A stretch of 64,000 nucleotides of DNA, taken from contig NW_005178471.1 in assembly GCF_000341285.1 (NCBI RefSeq), positions 62,001-126,000 of the forward strand. Direction: 5' to 3'. The notes beneath the pieces are model-generated. The model was not told the DNA's origin and ran no database searches. It saw only the letters and a program-made list of their open reading frames with translations. How positions within the stretch are numbered: position 1 is the first letter of the stretch; each line of letters begins with the position of its first letter. The stretch is from Galdieria sulphuraria. Its lineage: Eukaryota; Rhodophyta; Bangiophyceae; Galdieriales; Galdieriaceae. This document shows, piece after piece, positions 47,401-61,278 of this stretch. The translations under genes were made by a program, and so were the position numbers.

Positions 47401-49015
47401 CCAAAGAGATGATCAATGATATTGGGATCATATTGTACAATAGAAGAAAAAAGGTTCCCAAATGAGTAATAAATATCAAAGCTCCATTAGTTGGAAGGCC
47501 AGTCAAATACCATACAGAGTTGTCTTGGACTGCTGAAGCACATATGGCCCATATAAAACAAAGAATTAATAAGAAGTAAAAGATACTCAGAATGCAAGTA
47601 TTCAGTTTCTTCTCAACGTGGGAGAACTTTGCTCTTTGATGTTGCTGATTCAACATTAATTTACACTGCTTCCCAGTATATACAACAACTCCATATGTAT
47701 ACTCCGTATTTCGCAAACGACAACCTCTTAATAACAAATTCTTTGCGTCCAACGGAAAGCGTTGCGAACCGTCAACTTCTGTCGAAGATTGGACAGGTGT
47801 ATCCGCAGTCGAAGTTTTCATATGTCCGTCCACCATTCTTCCTGAACCATCTGCACCATCCATCACATACATTGCCGAATAACTTGTTTCTGGAGACAAC
47901 TCCAACTGTCCAATAAACTTATACAAAGATGCATTGGGAGCCTCACATTTAATTGCACCATGAAGTGAAGATGTTTTACTTATAATCTCTTGATCCTGCG
48001 GTAAACCATTTTCGGAAGAATTCAACACCGCAACAAGACGCTTAAGATTTGTTTCGCCATCCAAGTTACTTGTCTCGACATAGACAGCATTGTCTTCATG
48101 AGATGAAAAGAGAGCAACAATATCAGACGGACACATTTGATCCTTTCCAAGGCGCACTATTTCTCCCACTCGCAAGTCATACGAAGGAACCGTTTTCAGT
48201 TCACCTTCTCTTATCACTTGATACTTGGTGCTGTTCGAAGAGCGATCCGCTAGATAACGATGATAGTCTTCGAAAGCTTCCTTGATTGCAGACAAAAGGA
48301 CTACAAACGCCAGAGGAAGAATAGAACTGACTGGAATTCCATTCGGAGTATCAAAAGGAGTTATTCCGGGTATAAATTGAACGACAATAACGAAGAGAAA
48401 ATAGAGATTTACGTATCTCCTAAACTGTTCGAAGAGATTTTTTGGAATGAAAGTCAACAAGGTATATTTCGTTGTTCTAATGTAATTTTTTGGATAGTTA
48501 AGATTGGCTTGGCCAATGTTTACAATTCGAACAGGTGACCCTTCACCTGTATCCAGCTAAAGACACAAAAGCTCTTGAGTCCCATACATTTCAAACTCAT
48601 AAATTAAACCTACTCTCATAGAAGAAAAAAGGCGCTCTCTTTTTTTTAAAGCTTCCTTCCGTCGATGTTCAAGTCCAAAATCTAGCAAGTTCTTGGCGGG
48701 TGTAACTAGCTTCTCTTCGATACTCTTTAAAGCCTTGGTTCCTACACGTCCTGTTGGAGAAGACCAATAGCTTTCCTTCACGGTTTCTTGTCTAACCCCA
48801 GAAACACCTGGGACTTTGACACGACTCGAAGCACCATCCACTTGAGAACCTTCGTTCAAAGTTCGGCCGAGAGGTTCTGCTTTTCCTGCTCCGTACTCGA
48901 AGGCTCCCCTTGAAGCATCCCTGTCAACTGAAGCTGCAGCTAACTCTTCAGCTGCTGCGTCCAAAAGCTCAGGAAACTCCAAGTCTTCCTCGGAACGAAA
49001 CAGAATTCGAGACAT
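44438..49015 (-). CDS. P4-ATPase phospholipid flippase
   Basis: Seven exons (49015-48614, 48556-47078, 47026-45086, 45036-44870, 44817-44692, 44637-44592, 44542-44438), 1421 aa. N-terminus ~130 residues disordered and acidic. Then IRTTKYTLLTFIPKNLFEQF, ETSNLDGETNLK (actuator), DKTGTLTEN with the phosphorylated Asp571, DEVALVRAA, CAVGDGANDVSMIQ, and the P4-specific MYGVVRWAFQSPPYWL C-terminal block. P4-ATPases flip PS/PE to the cytosolic leaflet, usually with a CDC50 partner. The C-terminal tail is basic (ERKEMREDRRKD). The tiny 46-nt exon 6 was needed to keep frame and restores IRFVMRQYAPKDYEVLQ. Its start is 98 bp from the ValRS stop. Confidence 0.92.
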
Positions 49016-49113
49016 GTAATGCTTAAGAAAAAATTTGAGGAACGGGAGGAATTTGGATACTATAAAAAAATTTATACGAGAAACCAACAGTTGAGAAAGT
49101 TTTTCATATATCC

Positions 49114-53650
<4,537 letters not shown>

Positions 53651-53854
53651 AGAAGGATTGAAGAGTGGATACGATCCTTTTTCAAAGCAAGTTATACTAT
53701 TCTATAGCATTTTGTGTGTGTGTGTGTCATGACTTGTTCGACACAACTTGAACCCTTTTCCCAAAAAAAAGCCTCAAATGAAGAAGGCCTCACCACTGCT
53801 TTATAAAACAATTATTTTGGACGCCCCTTTTCGAAAATTTGAAATTGGCACACA

Positions 53855-56167
53855 ATGAGTCGTCATTCACACCACAGTCCTTATCAAGAAGACTTACAGT
53901 TAACAGGTGACTGGGACTTGAAGTTTCTACAAGTGGCACAAGACTTTGGTGATATTTCCAACTCCCCTTTGCTCAACATAGAGACCAAAGAAACAACGCC
54001 TTTATCATCGGTAAAGTCAAGCACTAAGAAAAATTCTTCCTTGAAAAAACAAATATTCAAAAATCGAACAAGCGAAGAAAAGCCTAATATGGGTTTTCAG
54101 TCACCAATGCGTACCACTGGAACGCCTTCTACGCCTTTCAGGAAAAAAGTGGCGTTCGAAAACCCCGAATGTTCTACTCCCTTATCCAATGCTATGTTGG
54201 AGGAAAAGTTTTCTGCTGTTGAAAAGGAAAGATTGATAGCTTACAGAAAAAAGTTGGAATCCTCTGAAAAGGAATTGAAAAAAATGAAAAGTACTTTAGC
54301 TGATGAACAGAAAAATTCCCAACAGTATCAATCCACTATAGAATCACTAAAAGTAAGAATACAAGAATTAGAAAATAGATCGTTGCAATCGTCCTCCAAT
54401 CATAGTGCGATAAAAAATAGACCTTCGCCTCAACTGAGTGTAGAATCACCAAATATACTACAGATTGATTCTGAACCTGAAAATCAACATCAAAAAGCAA
54501 AAGATGCAAGTGAGTTGATCCAGAAACTAAGTATTAAGGAACACGAATGGGAAGAGTCTGTAGAATATAATCGTAAGCTTGATACTCAAATCAAAGCTTT
54601 AAGTGAAGAAAACGAGAAATTAAAGGAGCAGTTGCAGCTTTCTTCTAAACAGATGCAAGAACAAATTGATGAATTGGCGAACCTTTGTGAACAAGCATCT
54701 AACGAAAACGAAATTCTTATACAAGAAGTTACATCTTTGAAGTCCACATTGGAAGAGAAGGAAAAGAATGAACAAGAACTACATACTCAATTGAATATGA
54801 TGAAAGAAAAGATAGAAAGCTCTTCACAACAGGAACAACAGATGCAAGTCAAATTAGAACAAGAAAATAGTGACTTGAAGAGACAACTGGAAGAAACGAC
54901 AAGAAGGCTTGAGAAAACCTTGGAGGAGATAACTGAATTAAAGACAGAGAAACATAGTTGGGAGGAAAATGGGTCTAATTGGAAGCAGCAACTTGAAAAA
55001 CTTGAAATGGAAAACGAGGCTTTACAAAATCAAATCCAAGATATTCATCTGACATGGGAAACAGAGAAAGGAGAATATGAAAGCTACAAGCAACGTCAAG
55101 AGGAATACATAAAGAATCTTGTTGAACAAAAACAAAACATTCAAGATGAGTTCACCGAGACAAGGGGAAAATATGAAACCTTAAAAAGCACCAAAACTAT
55201 CTTGGAAGAGAAAATTGAATCCATGAAACAGGAGATGGATGCCATGAAACAAAAGGAATCTAAGTTGAATGAAAGGTGGGAAACTACTTGTCAAGAAAAC
55301 CAATTCACCAAGAAAAAACTGAATGACAGTCAACAAGAATATGAACGACTCCAGCAAGATTATGAGAAGCTCCAAGATGATATGAAACAGAGAGAAGAAA
55401 GTAATGAGAGAACAAGAAAGGAGCTTCAGGAACGAGTTCATGCACTTGGAAATGAGTTGGAAGCTACAACACTAAAAATGCAGAGTCTGAATGAAGACAT
55501 GCAACTCCAACACGGACAGTTTGATGATCTAAAACAGGAAATGGAGCAACTCACCAAAGAAAAGAAAGAATTGCAAACTCTTCTACAAAAAGAACGAGAG
55601 GAAAACGAACAATTAGAGAAGAGTTTGGTGGAAAGACAAAATGAAATAGAAAAGTATCGATCCCAATATGAAGAATTAGTGGAACAGTTCAACAAGAAGA
55701 TGCAATCTCTTGAATCTGATGACGGTAATGAAAGACTCGAAGATAGAGTTGAAGAATTATCCTTACAAGTAGTTGATCTGACAGAACAGTTGCAAAGACT
55801 TGATGAGGAGAATAGCAGACTGATTTCCGGTGATTCTCAAACTAAGCATAAAATACAATTCGTGGCAAAATTGAAAGAAGAAAATCGTCAGTTACGCAAT
55901 CAATATCTTGAGCTACAAAGTCGTATGCGAGAACTTCAGCGTAAACTTGCGCCAACACCTGCAAAACCAAAATATCGTTTGCCGAACTCTTCCAAGTCTA
56001 TTGAAGAAGAGAACAGAAGCGGTACCAAAAAGAAAGAAAATTCCACAAGTGGCTCTAAAAAGGAGAGTTTGCAAGAGACTCGTAAGCAACGTCAAAAGGA
56101 ACACCCTTACTTGACGAGGTCTCGCGTTCCTAACCTAGACAAGGAAAATGAACAGAGCAACTTGTGA
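53855..56167 (+). CDS. Long coiled-coil protein with a C-terminal KEN box
   Basis: Intronless, 770 aa. Residues 1-~120 are polar, Ser/Thr/Pro-rich with SP/TP sites (QSPMRTTGTPSTPFRKKV). From ~125 to ~690 there is an almost unbroken heptad coiled coil rich in Glu/Lys/Gln (EELVEQFNKKMQSL…). The end is basic (APTPAKPKYRLPNSSK; RKQRQKEHPYLTRSR) and carries LDKENEQ, a KEN-box degron for APC/C. The combination suggests a cell-cycle-regulated structural protein such as a spindle, centrosome or kinetochore component. No family hit is recognised. Start ATG 53855, 205 bp from the divergent ValRS start. The intergenic stretch carries a (TG)n run at 53713-53725. Confidence 0.7.
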   Translation: MSRHSHHSPYQEDLQLTGDWDLKFLQVAQDFGDISNSPLLNIETKETTPLSSVKSSTKKNSSLKKQIFKNRTSEEKPNMGFQSPMRTTGTPSTPFRKKVAFENPECSTPLSNAMLEEKFSAVEKERLIAYRKKLESSEKELKKMKSTLADEQKNSQQYQSTIESLKVRIQELENRSLQSSSNHSAIKNRPSPQLSVESPNILQIDSEPENQHQKAKDASELIQKLSIKEHEWEESVEYNRKLDTQIKALSEENEKLKEQLQLSSKQMQEQIDELANLCEQASNENEILIQEVTSLKSTLEEKEKNEQELHTQLNMMKEKIESSSQQEQQMQVKLEQENSDLKRQLEETTRRLEKTLEEITELKTEKHSWEENGSNWKQQLEKLEMENEALQNQIQDIHLTWETEKGEYESYKQRQEEYIKNLVEQKQNIQDEFTETRGKYETLKSTKTILEEKIESMKQEMDAMKQKESKLNERWETTCQENQFTKKKLNDSQQEYERLQQDYEKLQDDMKQREESNERTRKELQERVHALGNELEATTLKMQSLNEDMQLQHGQFDDLKQEMEQLTKEKKELQTLLQKEREENEQLEKSLVERQNEIEKYRSQYEELVEQFNKKMQSLESDDGNERLEDRVEELSLQVVDLTEQLQRLDEENSRLISGDSQTKHKIQFVAKLKEENRQLRNQYLELQSRMRELQRKLAPTPAKPKYRLPNSSKSIEEENRSGTKKKENSTSGSKKESLQETRKQRQKEHPYLTRSRVPNLDKENEQSNL

Positions 56168-56497
56168 CAAGTCTCTCGCACTTTGTCTCTAGAAGAGCTT
56201 CGCCACGTCTTTTGTTCAACCCACTATTTGTTTCGGATTGTGGATAAAAACTATTCGTACATTCCTCATGAGACTCTATCCTGTCATATGTCCAAATGTA
56301 CTAAAGACCAACACTTGAGAATTTTCATGGCCACTTGGTTTGTTTCTTGTTGTAACACATGTCTATTTATGTAGAACGATATTGCTATATATTACAATGT
56401 TTTTTCAAGTCTATTATGGAAAACGCAATAACTTCTTCATCGACAGCAATATGATGAAAAGATTGACTCTAAACACTCAAAATCTATGCACATTCAA
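56168..56497. other. Convergent 3' region
   Basis: 330 bp between the coiled-coil gene and the oxidoreductase. A 63-codon frame at 56183 is not convincing. Confidence 0.5.
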
Positions 56498-57755
56498 TTA
56501 AGGAGCTTCTTTGGACACATCCTGTGCTTCTTTCTTTGAAGGACGAATCACTCGCGCAGGCATTCCGGTCCGCCATGACTGAACCAGTGTTTCAGCAACT
56601 CGAGTGGCTTCGATTGCATCATGAATATTCGCAAAATGACTAACTGACTCTCCACGAAGCATATCCACAAATGCTTGCATCTCATCTCGAAAGGCAATAC
56701 GAAAACGTTGAGAAAAACTGGGGCAAATGTCTGTGGATGCCCTACCAGCCTTTAAGGTGACCATAGGCGTATCCTTTACTTCACCAATTTGTATCGTTCC
56801 ATCTGCTGATACTAATTCGGATGTGACATTATAACCATAACGCAAAGAACGCGATAAATGCATAAAGCAACGAGCTCCCGATTCCATTTCCAAAATACAC
56901 AAAGCAGTATCCGATTCGCCCATATCCTTCAAGTGTGGATATACCAAAGCATCACAACTAGCAAAGACCCTTGCTACCTCACTTCTTAATAACCAACGGG
57001 CAAGGTCTGAAGAAGTGTCATTCAAAATGAAGCACGTTCAAAGATACTTACCGATATCATGTACTGCAAGGTCTAATAAAGTAGAGTTAAAACCCAAGTC
57101 ACGTTGATATTTATCTGGAAAGTCAGGATCACCACTCGTACACTTCAATACCAAAGATTTCCCCATTGCTGATCTACGAGTTTGTTCCTGAAAGTCAAAG
57201 TCATTTTTCCGTTCATAGAGGAAGATAACTACCTACCCATGCACCCCGATAACAAGGATCGAATCTTCTCTGAAAACCTATGACACACTTCACACCAGAA
57301 GATTGCACTATTTCTTCTAAATCAGCAACAGCTTCCGTGGAATATCTTATATAACTAAGTAAAAGGATATATAAACTGAATAGAAAAAACGAACCCTAAA
57401 GGTTTCTCACAAAATATGGCTTTTCCGTGTTTGGCTGCCAAAGCAACTTGTTTGGCATGATCTCGTGGTTTCGTGGCTAAAACAACTGCTTCTATTTCCT
57501 TATCTGTTATTGCTTCTTCGTAATTCTGAAATGTCCTTTTTAGTTGAAAGCAATCAGCAAGAGAAGTGAGAAGACAAGTCAAGACTCTCACCTAGCAGCT
57601 CTCAGTTCCTGCCCCAGATTCTGTAAAAGTTCCTTTCTTTTACACGCCAAAGAAAGCTCTACACCAGGAAACTTTACCAAGTTACGAGCGTGAATGATTC
57701 CCATCTCTCCTAAACCTAACACACATATTCTTAAACGACGCAAAACACTCGTCAT
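56498..57755 (-). CDS. GFO/IDH/MocA-family NAD(P) oxidoreductase (inositol dehydrogenase-like)
   Basis: Five exons (57755-57592, 57535-57395, 57354-57237, 57187-57052, 57006-56498), 355 aa. N-terminal Rossmann fold LRICVLGLGEMGIIHARNL (GLGEMG), then TKPRDHAKQVALAAKHGKAIFCEKP (the family's EKP with catalytic Lys), GFQRRFDP and HDIDLARWLL (HD…D catalytic set), then a C-terminal beta-sheet domain. The family oxidises inositols or sugars at one carbon, or reduces sugar derivatives. The HD-x-D signature resembles scyllo/myo-inositol dehydrogenases. Substrate is uncertain. The bacterial-like family in an alga could reflect horizontal transfer, but all five exons have typical local introns, so it is long established. 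Confidence 0.85.
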
Positions 57756-58237
57756 ATCTCAAACAATCACTGCCAATTCGATCTTTAAGGAATGAATGTA
57801 GGATAGAGTCATTATCAGCTTGTCATCGGTATTTGTCACAAATATATTTGTATCCATAAGTTTATTTCCAAAAGAGTATATTCTCATTGTTTTTATGCAT
57901 GGAATAGAGAAAGGTGGACATTATGTTTATCTTTAGAATGGCTTTTGAATGAGATACTTTTCTGATATTCAATTGGTTTTACATAGAATAAAAATTCTTA
58001 TGGGAATTCTTTTCTTAGATAGAAACTGAACGCATCACAACAACATATATCTCATTTCTCCTTGTCTCATAAGAACAACTGTAGAAATGATTTGTTTGGG
58101 TTATCCATCGGCCACAAAAGTCGATTCTTTGTCTCAAGCAAATTTGCTTCGGGACAGTATTTGATAGATATATATACATATATGTATATCTACTAATATA
58201 GTGTCCTTTTTTTATGTCAACTGGATATTAGCAAAAG
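57756..58237. other. Divergent promoter region
   Basis: About 480 bp between two genes pointing apart. A short AT-rich run (ATATATACATATATGTATAT) is at about 58168-58187. No coding frame. Confidence 0.5.
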
Positions 58238-59842
58238 ATGGTGCACAGTGCAAAGGAGAAACTCAAAAAGCTCCCATATATTCAAGAAGACTTGGAACAA
58301 GGTTTTTTGGAGTCTTCTATGTCTAGAAGAAGATTTAGTCGACTGTCTTCTAAAACTCAACTCAACTTCCAAACCACTTTAACGGGATCATCCAACACAA
58401 GTAATTGTAAGGGGGAAGCCATGAATAGTAATAATACTTTTTCATACAGTACAAATATTTATCAGTTGTTTTATTCCTTCCTCATTTTCTTGAAAACGTT
58501 ACACCACAACTACTCTTTGACAAGCAACCAGAACCCTTTTTGCAAGGACAATTACAGCAAACTAAAGTATTTGGTTCTTTTCTTGAGTTTTGAATTCAAT
58601 ATGACTGCCTCCTATTGCGTTTCTTCTGTAGCTTCCAACTATCGACGTACCATGCTTTTAGAATTGTCAACATACCGGATCGTTCAAGGATTGAATATCT
58701 CGAGTTTCTTAGTAAGTTTTATCGCCTCCATTATGTTGTTTACTGCTGTTATTTCAATGATACGAGAAAAGCAACAGACCACTACACCACTGCTGCAACT
58801 GGAGAAAATGAAGACCTCGACATTTCTTATTGGAGCGGAACAAATGAGTCATGTATTGTTGTTTCTATCCTGCTTTCATTTTACAGTTGAAATGAATCAT
58901 AACAGAATAGAAAGAAATGATCACTTTGGACTCATTGCTTTCACAGGTGGTTTCGTTATTGCCGCATTATTTGTGCACAAGACAATATCCTCTCTTTTAA
59001 GGCATTCGTTTTGGCCTATCATGGAATTTTCTCCTACTTGGCTTTCATTTTTGGTTTCTGTATTCAACATCTTCAGTGACACCAATATTATGTTTCACTC
59101 TATTATAGTCTGGGAAGGAAACTTGCAGGAATCTTGGTTACTTCTACCTATCTCCACCTGGTATGATACTCATGATCACTTCAATTATCACTCGATGCTA
59201 CAGCAGCTGGGCTCCTTGACCTTATCCATGTTAATTGCTTTTCTTTTGGAAGTTATGAAGATTGGGCTACTTGTTCGTTGGCAAGTATGCTTTGTAATGA
59301 CATCCTACTTATCTCGTTTTGGAGATAAAACGACTTTACGCTCAGAGTGGATTTCTCACCTGTTTTATCGATGTCTTATTGTTGCCTCCTGGATGGGTTG
59401 GAGTATGATTCTATCATTGACTTTGGGAACTGCTAGCTTTGTCAGCGTTATAAGTGACTATCCTTTTACAATGTCGTGGTCTTCTTTTTTCTCAATCTTT
59501 CTTTCCTATTTATCTCATTGGATTACCATTCTCATCTACGCTGTCATGATATTTGCTCATCAAATCTCCCCAAGAATGAGTTGCTCTAGTGGAGCCACTC
59601 AATACAAATGGAGCAAACTCAAATGGCTATTTGTATCATTTTGTATCTTTCTAAGCAGTCATCCCATTACTCGTTATTTTCTAATGAGTTGGTTTCCTGC
59701 ACTATTTTCTACCTTCAAGGAACTGTTGTGGATAACGACAAAAGTGATTCCCTTTTGCTATTTATCATTCATTCTTTATGATGAAGCTAAGCCATTTATT
59801 TATTTATCTTTTACAAGTCGTCAACATTCGTTGTTACTCTAA
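58238..59842 (+). CDS. Large multi-pass membrane protein of unknown family
   Basis: 534 aa, intronless as read. Cytosolic N-terminus of ~65 basic/Ser-rich residues, then about ten hydrophobic segments (e.g. YLVLFLSFEFNMTASYCV, SFLVSFIASIMLFTAVISM, LIAFTGGFVIAALFVH, GSLTLSMLIAFLLEVM, WITILIYAVMIFAHQ). Several His residues and Trp-rich loops (STWYDTHDHFNYH) lie between helices. No transporter signature is recognised. Its 3' end overlaps by 65 nt in another frame with the first exon called for the TRIC gene. A phase-compatible splice from about 59816 would instead fuse the two. Confidence 0.6.
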   Translation: MVHSAKEKLKKLPYIQEDLEQGFLESSMSRRRFSRLSSKTQLNFQTTLTGSSNTSNCKGEAMNSNNTFSYSTNIYQLFYSFLIFLKTLHHNYSLTSNQNPFCKDNYSKLKYLVLFLSFEFNMTASYCVSSVASNYRRTMLLELSTYRIVQGLNISSFLVSFIASIMLFTAVISMIREKQQTTTPLLQLEKMKTSTFLIGAEQMSHVLLFLSCFHFTVEMNHNRIERNDHFGLIAFTGGFVIAALFVHKTISSLLRHSFWPIMEFSPTWLSFLVSVFNIFSDTNIMFHSIIVWEGNLQESWLLLPISTWYDTHDHFNYHSMLQQLGSLTLSMLIAFLLEVMKIGLLVRWQVCFVMTSYLSRFGDKTTLRSEWISHLFYRCLIVASWMGWSMILSLTLGTASFVSVISDYPFTMSWSSFFSIFLSYLSHWITILIYAVMIFAHQISPRMSCSSGATQYKWSKLKWLFVSFCIFLSSHPITRYFLMSWFPALFSTFKELLWITTKVIPFCYLSFILYDEAKPFIYLSFTSRQHSLLL

Positions 59843-60970
59843 ATTGGCGCCACAAGACGGCATTTTTCTCCTGGAAACCTTGTCTCATTGGGAAGATTTT
59901 TTGGGAGGCAGAGTAAGTAGGTGGAAGGAACAATTAAGCTTGGAAAAGAATGGTTTGTATACTTTGCCCTCATGTCACAGAAATAATAAACTACTGTTAT
60001 CCAGGATTGGTGGAAAACCCCAAGTCAATCATCTTTTGCTTCCTTGTTTGAGGCATTATTTCCTGATACCTTGGCAGTTTGGTTAACTCAACTACCGATG
60101 TTTCCGTTTCTCGTGTTTTGTCATGTTCTTCAAGTTATCCTGAAACTCGATCAACTACCTGGATTTGCTCAGCAATATTGGTTGAAAACCTATGTTGTCT
60201 CGTTTTGTGTAGCTTTTGGTGGCAGCACTATTGCCCATATCCTTTGTGGGAAAGTGGTTCCTTGGTTATCTTTTCCCAACGACCGACTGGTTGCTACAAC
60301 CTTTGTTGCTTGGTGGTTGGTTCACTGTCTTCCTTGGTTTCATTTAGTTTCTCGTTGGAGCTTAGTTCGAGCAACTATTGCTGGATTAGCTGCGGTTGCA
60401 AAAGCTCGTTCCATCATGCAGTTCATCGATGATGTCCACAAATGGTTTCCTATTGGTGGAGGTGTGTTAGGGAATGTAGTTTTGGGTACTATTGCGGGTT
60501 GTGGTGGTAATCTTTTTCTCATTGTCGAAGAAAAGTGGCGAGTTGGTTCAACTTGCAGTGTATCGGAGCTTTCTCGTCCCACCCACAACCTCAAGTCAGC
60601 ATTCTGTATTTCGTTGATATACACCGTTGCTCGACGGAAAAGATGGCAATACGGTAACTATCTTTCATTACAATGGGAACCGTGGTTACCGTTATCCCGT
60701 GTTTACAAGTGTATTTGTTTGTTTATGTTTGTTCACTCGTGGGTGGAAGAATATACTGGCTGTGTTCACTTATTTGGGCTGTTGTTATCACCGATTGAGC
60801 AAATGGCTTGTTCATTGTTTCGTATCCGTGTAACCGTTGACCCCCGAACAACAAGTTCTGTGGCAACCGTACATGAGGTCGTGGATTCGACGAGTACTAG
60901 TTCAATGAAAACCACCAGTGCTTTGGCATACGTAAAACAGTATTCACCTATGAAAGGGAAGACAAGTTAG
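59778..60970 (+). CDS. TRIC-type trimeric intracellular cation channel
   Basis: Exon 59778-59912 and exon 60005-60970, phase 0, 366 aa if the upstream ATG is used. The TRIC core is SLFEALFPDTLAVWLTQLPMFPFLVFCH, LVATTFVAWWLVH, then the K-A-R signature VAKARSIMQFIDD and GGGVLGNVVLGTIAGCGGNL, followed by RPTHNLKSAFCISLIYTVARR. TRICs conduct K+ across ER/SR membranes to balance Ca2+ movement. Usual length is ~250-300 aa. This one has a longer hydrophilic C-terminus with Ser/Thr runs. The N-terminus is unsettled: the start codon lies inside the preceding reading frame, and the two could be one spliced gene. Confidence 0.8.
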
Positions 60971-61278
60971 ATTCTAGAAATTATTCCTAGGAATGAATAA
61001 TCTGATAGAGAAGATGTGTAGAAGAAATTGACAACAAGAATCCAGTTTGTACAAGGAAGAATCCCCTTTTTTCTCTCTCTCTCTCTCTCTCTTCTCTGTG
61101 TGTGTGTGTGTGTGTGTGTTGTATAAGCAATGATGATCCAGAAATATGCTATGTATGTATGCACTATGTTCCGTCGTCCCCAAAAAAAAGGTCCTTGATT
61201 TCTGATCGCTTTATTAAAAAAAGACGAAGAGCAGAGGGAAAATATATTTCAAGTCCCATCATATGTTTTCATTATATA
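60971..61278. other. Convergent 3' region with compound microsatellite
   Basis: About 310 bp between the TRIC gene and the coiled-coil gene; holds the CT/GT repeat. Confidence 0.7.
61071..61120. repeat. Compound (TC)n-(GT)n microsatellite
   Basis: Alternating TC for about 22 nt, then GT for about 22 nt, near the 3' ends of two convergent genes. Confidence 0.95.
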
